A stretch of 64,000 nucleotides of DNA from Telluria antibiotica (GTDB lineage Bacteria > Pseudomonadota > Gammaproteobacteria > Burkholderiales > Burkholderiaceae_D), in the NCBI RefSeq assembly GCF_011682055.1, contig NZ_JAAQOM010000005.1, forward strand, positions 62,001 to 126,000, read 5' to 3'. The translations under genes and the position numbers were made by a program. Positions 25,055 to 31,850 of this stretch are shown one piece after another. A model generated the notes under the pieces. That model searched no databases, had not been told where the DNA came from, and was given only the letters and a program-made list of their open reading frames with translations. Each line of letters starts with the position of its first letter. Position 1 is the first letter of the stretch.

Positions 25055-26779
25055 ATGATTCCGTTCGAGTTGGTATCCATCTTTAGCGACTTGCAGAACG
25101 CTGATACGAGATATGCCGCGGCGGCCAACCTTGCCCATTACGCTGGCGTCGAACGGATTCTGATTTTTGGACGAGACGCGGAGATCGGGATTTTTTTGCC
25201 TGCGCCGGGATTGCCGCAGACGTTGCGTGCCGGCAGACGTTGGCAAGACTTCCTTCGCCGGTGTGCGGACGAAGGCAGCGCAACGGGAGCCCTTCCGGCG
25301 AAGGAATGCGATACGGATTCGCCCGTATGGGGGCAGTGCGATTCAGGCGGTAGCGTCATCGCCGTGTTCGTGGGGACGGAACCTGGGCCGTCGACCAGGG
25401 CCGCCATAACTGCCTTGCTACCTCTGCTGGGCGCCAAGCTGGCCGGCGAACGGGCGGAAATGGCCGCCGTGGGGCTCGCCGCCGCTGCGCGTGAAAGCCA
25501 CCGCCGCGCCAACGAACTCAACGCAGCCCTCGACGTCAGCCGACGCGAACTGCAGGCGGCCTACCGGCGCGTCGAAGACGAACTCGTATTCCGACGCGAG
25601 GCAGAGGCGAAGTTGCGCGATGCCGACCGCCGGAAGGATGAGTTCCTGGCGATGCTGGCGCATGAGTTGCGCAATCCGCTTGCGCCGATTGGCATGGCGG
25701 CCAAAGTCCTCAGGGGTGGGCAGGTATCGCCTGATCGGGTGATGCAGACCTGCGAGATCATCGACCGCCAGATTCGTCACATGATCAAACTGCTCGACGA
25801 CCTGCTCGATGTGTCGCGCGTCACCCGCGGCCTCGTGGTGCTGACGCAGGGACTGCACGACATCGTCGCCATCGTGCGGGACGCCGTCGAACAGGCGAGG
25901 CCGCTGATTGACGCGAGGCGTCACCGCCTGTCGATCACGGTGCCGACGCAAGCCGCGCAGGTGCGCGGTGACGGCACCCGGCTGGTGCAGATTGTCACGA
26001 ACCTGCTCAACAACGCGGCCAAGTACACACCGGAAGGCGGTGTCATCGAGCTTGAACTCAAACTGGATGCCGACATCGTGCACATCATCGTGCGCGACAA
26101 TGGAAACGGCATCGACGCCACGCTGCTGCCTCATATCTTCGACCTGTTCGTTCAGGGCGCGCGTTCATTCGATCGCTCCCAGGGCGGATTGGGGATAGGC
26201 CTCGCACTGGTGAAAAGCCTGATCGAGCAGCATCGAGGAAACATCAGCGTGACGAGCGGAGGACATGGGGCGGGCAGCGAATTCACCATTCGGCTGCCTC
26301 GAGCGGAGGAAGAGGCACCTGTCCTGGACATGCCCCAGCACGGCAATACAGCCGATAGCCGACCACTCAGCATCCTTATTGTCGACGACAATGCGGACGC
26401 GGCCGACATGCTGTCAATGTACCTTGGTTCGGTCGGGCACCAACCGCATGTCGCCTACGAAGGACATCGCGGACTTGAGTTGGCGCAGGAGGCTGCGCCG
26501 GACGTGCTCTTGCTCGATATCGGGCTGCCCGATATCGACGGTTACCAGTTGGCGCAACGGATTCGTGCGCTGCCGCAGACTGCCGACGCGATGCTGATCG
26601 CGCTGACGGGCTACGGCCAGGACTCGGATCGCAAACGTTCGATCGCTGCAGGTTTTGACCATCACCTCACCAAACCAGTCGATGTCGCGGCGTTACTGCG
26701 CTTGCTCGCGAACGGGGGAGGAAGGACGCCCGAACGCGCCGACCTTCCAGCGCATGGTGCACTTGGAAGGTCTGTGTGA
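25055..26779 (+). CDS. Cytoplasmic hybrid histidine kinase-receiver paired with FIST protein
   Basis: 574 residues. The N-terminal 130 residues are soluble and not clearly assigned (possibly a degenerate GAF-like input). A coiled coil at about 140-195 leads to HisKA with His203 (MLAHELRNPLAP). The ATPase domain follows, with the N box NLLNNAAKYTPEGG (316-329), DNGNGID (348-354) and GLGIGLALVKS. A C-terminal receiver has DDN (444-446) and Asp488 in LLLDIGLPDIDG. No membrane helix, so it depends on a soluble input such as the FIST protein encoded just upstream. Confidence 0.9.
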   Translation: MIPFELVSIFSDLQNADTRYAAAANLAHYAGVERILIFGRDAEIGIFLPAPGLPQTLRAGRRWQDFLRRCADEGSATGALPAKECDTDSPVWGQCDSGGSVIAVFVGTEPGPSTRAAITALLPLLGAKLAGERAEMAAVGLAAAARESHRRANELNAALDVSRRELQAAYRRVEDELVFRREAEAKLRDADRRKDEFLAMLAHELRNPLAPIGMAAKVLRGGQVSPDRVMQTCEIIDRQIRHMIKLLDDLLDVSRVTRGLVVLTQGLHDIVAIVRDAVEQARPLIDARRHRLSITVPTQAAQVRGDGTRLVQIVTNLLNNAAKYTPEGGVIELELKLDADIVHIIVRDNGNGIDATLLPHIFDLFVQGARSFDRSQGGLGIGLALVKSLIEQHRGNISVTSGGHGAGSEFTIRLPRAEEEAPVLDMPQHGNTADSRPLSILIVDDNADAADMLSMYLGSVGHQPHVAYEGHRGLELAQEAAPDVLLLDIGLPDIDGYQLAQRIRALPQTADAMLIALTGYGQDSDRKRSIAAGFDHHLTKPVDVAALLRLLANGGGRTPERADLPAHGALGRSV

Positions 26780-26894
26780 CGACGCAACGGTAGCATTGTT
26801 CGTCATGGATACGCGCCAGCACTGCGTTTACACGCACGCTGCGGCAGAACGACTTACAGGACTTTCGACGCTTCGGTCGTGGCGGTCGCCGTAG
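26754..26894 (+). pseudogene. Truncated PAS-domain fragment (remnant of a sensor gene)
   Basis: A 46-codon frame starting MVHLEGLCDDATVALFVMD, overlapping the 3' end of the hybrid kinase. The segment VMDTRQHCVYTHAAAERLTG matches the usual beginning of a PAS domain (F-x-x-D...C-x-x-x-N-x-A-A-E-x-L-T-G). After LTG the sequence becomes unrelated and stops. It looks like the 5' end of a second PAS-kinase gene whose remainder has been deleted. It could also be a short expressed peptide, but that is less likely. Confidence 0.55.
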
Positions 26895-27147
26895 CCGCGC
26901 AGCGCCGTGGCACGCAATACGTGCTCGACCTCCTGCTGTTCTCTCATTCGTTGATGGTACGTCGAACGGACGTTGTGAGCATTCTTATTCATGACGAGAG
27001 ACAAAGTCATTCAATCCAGTGATGTCTCAGTAGGGCTTGGTACTTTATATATTTAATCCATGAATGACCAGTATTTGAACATAGAATTGGATTTATATCT
27101 CATCCGTTTCCATAATGTGCTCACAGTCAACGAAACGGAGAAGAGAA
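26895..27147 (+). promoter_or_regulatory. AT-rich gap with possible promoter of the small secreted protein
   Basis: 253 bases, low GC compared with the surroundings. TTGGAT (27087-27092) and CATAAT (27111-27116) are 18 bp apart and would start transcription about 25 bases before the next gene. Apart from that I see nothing assignable. The composition suggests a rearrangement scar next to the PAS remnant. Confidence 0.35.
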
Positions 27148-27369
27148 ATGAACATCGCAAAAAACATGGAATTCGTCTTTGTCGCAGCCGCCTTCGTCGG
27201 CGTCACGATGGCCAACGCGTTCGCCGCGCCCGCCGCGCCGCTGAAAGTCTCCGCCCGCTCGGCCATCGTCGCGAAAGCGCCGGTCTTCCAGGCGCCCATG
27301 ATGACGATCGTCGTCGTCGCCAAGCGTCCGACGGTCGCACAGAAAGCCAAGCGCACGGCCACCGTATGA
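27148..27369 (+). CDS. Small secreted protein, function unknown
   Basis: 73 residues behind a good GGAGAAG ribosome site (27138-27144). Residues 1-27 look like a signal peptide ending NAFAAP. The mature part of about 46 residues is basic and valine/alanine-rich (SARSAIVAKAP, MTIVVVAKRPTVAQKAKR), with no cysteine. I do not recognise a family. The signal peptide and ribosome site make it a probable real gene even though it is short. Confidence 0.6.
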   Translation: MNIAKNMEFVFVAAAFVGVTMANAFAAPAAPLKVSARSAIVAKAPVFQAPMMTIVVVAKRPTVAQKAKRTATV

Positions 27370-27715
27370 GCCGCCGTGCCGAACAGCGGCGTCGCGATCG
27401 ACGCGACGCCCGCTGAGGCCGCATGACGTAGTTCCCTTCGTTTCCCGCCACCCCTTCCAGCCGATTCGGCGCTGGACGATTCCCAGCTCCCACGCATTGT
27501 CCTTCCGGCGTCTTGCCGGCATGCGTCATGCCGTCGCAGCGCGCGCATAAACACGCACGGTATTCGGATGCCCCGCGTATCCGCAAACGTAAATTCCACC
27601 GACTCGAAACAACGCTGAATATGTGGCGTTAATACGCCTACATTGAAAAATAAATCCAAACTCTGACGTCCTATCGTGTCGTATTGTCCAGGCGATGGAT
27701 GGTATAGTTGGTCAT
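27370..27715. other. Gap before the stressosome operon
   Basis: About 350 bases without a supported gene on either strand. The frames that cross it lack ribosome sites and family features. The final 100 bases are AT-rich and lead into the promoter at 27716. Confidence 0.4.
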
Positions 27716-27742
27716 TTGACAGAATTGCCGGGATCGTAAAAT
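27716..27742 (+). promoter_or_regulatory. Sigma-70-like promoter of the rsb operon
   Basis: A perfect TTGACA (27716-27721) and TAAAAT (27737-27742), 15 bp apart, a little shorter than the optimum. Transcription would start about 36 bases before the rsbR ATG, which is preceded by AAAAAGGA (27771-27778). Confidence 0.6.
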
Positions 27743-27784
27743 GATCCGAACGGCGTAACCTTTCACGACGAAAAAGGACGACAA

Positions 27785-28654
27785 ATGACGAGCCACGACT
27801 ACGCCAACCGCATCAGCCAGCTCATCCAGGACCACGAGGCCGAGATCGGCGCCGAATGGGCCGAGCAGCTGAGCGCCCTGACGGTGCGGTCGAACGTCGT
27901 CTCGAAAGACCAGCTGCGCAAGCACTGCCAGCAATTCCTGGCCGCGTTCGCGCAGGCCACGCGTGGGGGCGAGCTGGAGAACATGGAACATCGTTCGTGG
28001 GACGAGGTGCGCGACATCCTCTCCGAGATCTCGTCGAGCCGTGCCCGCAACGGCTCGACCCCCAGCGAGACGGCGACCTTCGTCTTTTCGCTGAAGCAGC
28101 CGCTGTTCGTGCACCTGAACCAGGGCTTCGCGAACGATCCGGCCGGGCTCGCCAACGCCTCGTGGACCATCGGCTCGCTGCTCGACAAGATGGGCCTGTA
28201 CACGATCGAGGTGTTCCAGCGCGCCCGTGACCAGATCATCGTGCGCCAGCAGCAGGAATTGCTGGAATTGTCGACGCCCGTCGTCAAGTTGTGGGACGGC
28301 ATCCTCGCGTTACCGCTGATCGGCACCCTCGATTCCGCGCGCACGCAGGTCGTGATGGAAAACATCCTGCAGAAGATCGTCGACACGGGCGCCGCGATCG
28401 CCATCATCGACATCACCGGCGTGCCCACCGTCGACACGCTCGTCGCGCAGCACCTGATGAAGACCATCGCGGCCGCGCGCCTGATGGGCGCCGACTGCAT
28501 CATCAGCGGCATCCGCCCGCAGATCGCGCAGACCATCGTGCACCTGGGCGTGAACCTCGAGGACGTCGTCACGAAGGCCACCCTGGCCGACGCGTTCCTC
28601 GTCGCGCTCGAGCGCACGGGCACGTCCGTCATCAAGCGCGCGTCCCACGCATAA
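27785..28654 (+). CDS. rsbR: RsbR-type stressosome scaffold protein (RsbRD N-terminus plus STAS)
   Basis: 289 residues. The N-terminal sensor domain (1-150) is all helical, of the RsbRD_N type (DHEAEIGAEWAEQL, and FANDPAGLANASWTIGSLLD). The C-terminal STAS domain (about 165-275) has SARTQVVMENILQKIVDTG and IDITGVPTVDTLVAQHL. By alignment with RsbS, Thr218 in VDT corresponds to the first phosphothreonine of B. subtilis RsbRA, and Thr250 in IAQT is near the second. RsbR and RsbS co-assemble into a large signalling particle that holds RsbT. First gene of a six-gene operon. Confidence 0.92.
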   Translation: MTSHDYANRISQLIQDHEAEIGAEWAEQLSALTVRSNVVSKDQLRKHCQQFLAAFAQATRGGELENMEHRSWDEVRDILSEISSSRARNGSTPSETATFVFSLKQPLFVHLNQGFANDPAGLANASWTIGSLLDKMGLYTIEVFQRARDQIIVRQQQELLELSTPVVKLWDGILALPLIGTLDSARTQVVMENILQKIVDTGAAIAIIDITGVPTVDTLVAQHLMKTIAAARLMGADCIISGIRPQIAQTIVHLGVNLEDVVTKATLADAFLVALERTGTSVIKRASHA

Positions 28655-28663
28655 GGATCGCGC

Positions 28664-29020
28664 ATGGAACGCATCCCGATTCTGCGCATGGGCGACCTGC
28701 TGCTGGTGACGATCCAGGTCGACATGCACGACCGCCTGGCGATGACCCTGCAGGACGACCTGACCGAACGCATCGTGCGCGACCGCGCGAAGGGCGTGCT
28801 GATCGACATCTCGGCGCTCGACCTCGTCGACTCGTTCATCGGCCGCATGATCAGCAACACGGCCGCGATGGCGCGCGTGCTCGACGCGCAGACCGTCGTG
28901 GTGGGCATGCAGCCCGCCGTCGCGATCACGCTGGTCGAACTGGGCCTCACGCTGCATGGCGTGAAGACGGCACTCAACGTCGAGAAGGGCATGGCCCTGC
29001 TGGGAAAGACTGATTTTTGA
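28664..29020 (+). CDS. rsbS: RsbS-type stressosome STAS protein
   Basis: 118 residues, a single STAS domain. VLIDISALDLVDSFIGRM (45-62) carries Ser57, which matches Ser59 of B. subtilis RsbS, the RsbT phosphorylation site that releases RsbT. The next block (MARVLDAQTVVVGMQPAVA) is the usual antagonist-type STAS core. It follows rsbR by 9 bases and overlaps rsbT by one base, the conserved order R-S-T. Confidence 0.94.
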   Translation: MERIPILRMGDLLLVTIQVDMHDRLAMTLQDDLTERIVRDRAKGVLIDISALDLVDSFIGRMISNTAAMARVLDAQTVVVGMQPAVAITLVELGLTLHGVKTALNVEKGMALLGKTDF

Positions 29021-29487
29021 TGAGCGCGGCTCTGAATAATGCGGCGAACTTCGAGTCCGGATTGATCGAGCGGCACCGCCAGCATCGCACCGAACGCACG
29101 GCGCTGCCGCTGCGGTCGGACGAGGACGTCGTCGCCCTGCGCAAGCACGTGCGCGAGCGCGCCGTCGCGATCGGGCTGTCGCTCGTCGACCAGACCAAGC
29201 TCGTGACGGCCGCCAGCGAACTGGCGCGCAACACGCTCAAGTACGGCGGCGGCGGCACCGTGTACCTCGATGCGCTGGAGGACGGGTTCCGCAAGGGTGT
29301 GGGCCTGATCTTCGTCGACGACGGTCCTGGCATCGCGGACCTCGAGCTGGCGCTGCGCGACGGCTTCACGACGGGCGGGGGCCTCGGGCTCGGGCTCGGC
29401 GGCTCGAAGCGTCTCGTCGACGAGTTCGACATCGATTCCCGTGCGGGAGAGGGCACCGCGGTGTCGGTCGTCAAATGGAAACGCTGA
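29020..29487 (+). CDS. rsbT: RsbT-type switch kinase
   Basis: 155 residues, GHKL-fold serine/threonine kinase. The ATP-binding N box is ASELARNTLKYGGGG, followed by VDDGPGI and the lid GGGLGLGLGGSKRLVDEF. RsbT phosphorylates RsbR and RsbS, leaves the particle and then activates a partner, which in Bacillus is the phosphatase RsbU. The ATG at 29020 overlaps the rsbS stop, and an in-frame TTG directly before it is unlikely. No rsbU homologue follows; the downstream kinases are the candidate partners. Confidence 0.93.
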   Translation: MSAALNNAANFESGLIERHRQHRTERTALPLRSDEDVVALRKHVRERAVAIGLSLVDQTKLVTAASELARNTLKYGGGGTVYLDALEDGFRKGVGLIFVDDGPGIADLELALRDGFTTGGGLGLGLGGSKRLVDEFDIDSRAGEGTAVSVVKWKR

Positions 29488-30506
29488 TCACTTCGCTGTC
29501 CCCGCAGCTCAACTTCCCGATCACGCACGCCAGCGACGTCGCGGCCGCGCGCCGCGCCGGGCAGAAACTGGCCGATGCGCTGGGCTTCGACGACGTCAAG
29601 GCCGGGCGCCTCGCCATCGTGATCACGGAAGCCGCCACCAACATCCTCAAGCACGCGGGCCAAGGCACGGTCACGGTCATGCGCACGCAGTCGGCCGTCG
29701 CGCTGCCGGGCGTGGACGTGATCGCCATCGACCACGGCCCCGGCATCGGCGACATCGAATTCGCGCAGCGCGACGGCGTCTCGACGGCCGGCACGGCCGG
29801 CACGGGCCTGGGCGCGCTGCGCCGCCAGGCCGACGATTTCGACGTCTGGACCGCGCACGGCCAGGGCAGCGCGTTCTTCATGCGCGTCTGGCAGGGCGCG
29901 GCACCACCGGAGCCGTGCGGCATCGAAGTCGGCGCCCTGTGCACACCGCTCGCGGGCGAGGACGCGTGCGGCGACGGCTGGGCCGTCGCCTGCAATCATG
30001 ACGGCGCCACCCTGCTCGGCGTCGACGGCCTTGGCCATGGCCCGGAAGCGGCGAAGGCCGCCGCGGGCGCGATCCGCGCGCTGGAACAGCGCCCGGCCGA
30101 CACGCCCGCCGACGTGGTGCAGACCGCGCACGGCCTGCTGCGCCCCACGCGCGGCGCGGCGCTGTCGGTGGCGCGCATCGACTACGGTTCGGACGAGGTA
30201 CGCTTCGCCGGCATCGGCAACGTGAATGCCGTCGTCCACGACGGCCTGGCGCGTCGCGCGCTCGTCTCGCACAACGGCATCGTCGGCCACAATATGCGCA
30301 AGGTGCAGGAATTCGCGGCGCCGTTCCCGCAAGGCGCGCTGTGCGTGCTGTACTCGGACGGCATCCAGTCGCAATGGGACCTGGCCGCATATCCCGGCCT
30401 GCATACGCGCGCGCCCGCGCTCGTGGCGGCCGTGCTGATGCGCGACTTCATCCGCCGCCGCGACGACGCGATGGTGCTGGTCGCGCGGCGCAAGGTGACG
30501 TCATGA
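29475..30506 (+). CDS. RsbT/RsbW-like ATPase fused to an RsbX-like PP2C phosphatase
   Basis: 343 residues, overlapping rsbT by 13 bases. Residues 1-140 form a second GHKL domain with an intact N box (VITEAATNILKHAG), DHGPGIGD and GTAGTGLGALRR. Residues about 150-340 form a SpoIIE/PP2C-like phosphatase with metal-binding blocks GVDGLGHGPEAAKAA, LYSDGIQSQWD and a final RDDAMVLVARR. In Bacillus, RsbX dephosphorylates RsbR and RsbS and resets the stressosome. The fusion suggests a reset enzyme carrying its own switch-kinase-like docking domain. This architecture is known from proteobacterial rsb modules, as far as I recall. Confidence 0.88.
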   Translation: METLITSLSPQLNFPITHASDVAAARRAGQKLADALGFDDVKAGRLAIVITEAATNILKHAGQGTVTVMRTQSAVALPGVDVIAIDHGPGIGDIEFAQRDGVSTAGTAGTGLGALRRQADDFDVWTAHGQGSAFFMRVWQGAAPPEPCGIEVGALCTPLAGEDACGDGWAVACNHDGATLLGVDGLGHGPEAAKAAAGAIRALEQRPADTPADVVQTAHGLLRPTRGAALSVARIDYGSDEVRFAGIGNVNAVVHDGLARRALVSHNGIVGHNMRKVQEFAAPFPQGALCVLYSDGIQSQWDLAAYPGLHTRAPALVAAVLMRDFIRRRDDAMVLVARRKVTS

Positions 30507-31840
30507 GCGTGCAGCGCATCCTCGCGGTGGGCCTGGGCGACGAGCAGGACGTCGTGCTCGTGCGCCAGCGCGCACGCCAGATCTCGCACCTGCTCGGGTT
30601 CTCGCAGCAGGACCAGGTGCGCATCGCCACCGCCGTCTCGGAAGTGGCGCGCGGCGCCTGCCAGCTTGCTTTCGGCGGCCGCACGGCATTCCTGATCCGC
30701 GACAGCGGCCGGCGCCAGGTGCTCGAAGTGACGATCAGCGCAGGCCCCGGCGCGCCCGGGCCGTTGTCGGACGACGCCATCGTCACGGCGCACCGCCTGA
30801 TGGACGACTGCGACGCCGTACGGGACCACGAGGGTGCTGCCGCGATCACGATGTGCAAGGCGCTGCCGCCGCAATCGCGTGTCGACAACGCGCGCCTGGC
30901 CGAGATCGCGGCGCAGCTGGTCAAGGACAGCCCCGTCGCGAACACCTACAACGAATTGCAGCTGCAGAACCGCGAGCTGGTCACCACGCTGGCCGAGCTG
31001 CGCGAGCGCCAGGAAGACCTGCTGTCGCTGACGCGCGAACTGGAAGACACGAACCGCGGCATCGTCGCGCTGTACGCGGAAATCGAGGACAAGGCCGAGC
31101 GCCTGCGCAAGGCGGACGAGATGAAGTCGCGCTTCCTGTCCAACACGAGCCATGAGCTGCGCACGCCGCTGTCGTCGATCCGCGCGCTGGCCAAGCTGCT
31201 GCTCGACCGCATGGACGGCGAGCTGACGCCGGAGCAGGAGCGCCAGGTGCGCTATATCGAGGCCGCCGCGGCCGACCTGTCGGAACTCGTCAACGACCTC
31301 CTCGACCTGGCCAAGATCGAGGCGGGGCGCGTCGAGGTGCTGGTCGCGCCCGTCGTCATCGACAACCTGTTCCGCGCACTGAAGGCGATGCTGCGCCCGC
31401 TCGTCGACGATGCGCGCGTGGACCTGGTCTTCGAACCGTGCGCCTTCACGGCGGCGTTCGATTCGGACGAGGGCAAGATCTCGCAGGTGCTGCGCAACTT
31501 CATTTCGAACGCCCTGAAATTCACCGAGCAGGGCGCCGTGACCGTGTCGGCCTTCCACGATCCGGACACCGACACGATCACCTTCGCGGTGGCCGACACC
31601 GGGATCGGCATCAGTCCGGAGAACCTGCAGCTGATCTTCGAGGAGTTCAGCCAGATCGAACACCCGCTGCAGCGGCGCTGCAAGGGCACAGGTCTCGGCC
31701 TGCCGCTGTGCCGCAAGCTGGCGGAACTGCTCGGCGGCCGCGTGGACGTGGTCAGCCAGCCCGGCGCGGGCTCGACGTTCAGCCTCGTGCTGCCGCGCGT
31801 TTTCCCGCGCCATTCTTCGCCGCGCAACGATGCAACCTGA
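30503..31840 (+). CDS. Histidine kinase with degenerate RsbT-like N-terminal domain
   Basis: 445 residues, starting in an ATGA overlap. Residues 1-120 align with RsbT by eye (RQRARQISHLLGFSQQDQVRI, VSEVARGACQLAFGG), but the N-box Asn is replaced by Gly51 and the DxGPG motif reads SAGPG (79-83), so ATP binding is probably lost there. A coiled coil follows (150-205), then HisKA with His217 in NTSHELRTPLSS and an intact ATPase domain (NFISNALKFTEQG, DTGIGI, GTGLGLPLCRK). The N-terminus may dock on RsbR/RsbS or compete with RsbT. No membrane helix and no receiver domain. Confidence 0.9.
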   Translation: MSVQRILAVGLGDEQDVVLVRQRARQISHLLGFSQQDQVRIATAVSEVARGACQLAFGGRTAFLIRDSGRRQVLEVTISAGPGAPGPLSDDAIVTAHRLMDDCDAVRDHEGAAAITMCKALPPQSRVDNARLAEIAAQLVKDSPVANTYNELQLQNRELVTTLAELRERQEDLLSLTRELEDTNRGIVALYAEIEDKAERLRKADEMKSRFLSNTSHELRTPLSSIRALAKLLLDRMDGELTPEQERQVRYIEAAAADLSELVNDLLDLAKIEAGRVEVLVAPVVIDNLFRALKAMLRPLVDDARVDLVFEPCAFTAAFDSDEGKISQVLRNFISNALKFTEQGAVTVSAFHDPDTDTITFAVADTGIGISPENLQLIFEEFSQIEHPLQRRCKGTGLGLPLCRKLAELLGGRVDVVSQPGAGSTFSLVLPRVFPRHSSPRNDAT

Positions 31841-31850
31841 GGAACGCAAC

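Noticed and set aside
26828..27010. Minus-strand 60-codon frame in the AT-rich scar
   Set aside because: No similarity to any family I know and no ribosome site; it overlaps the PAS remnant.
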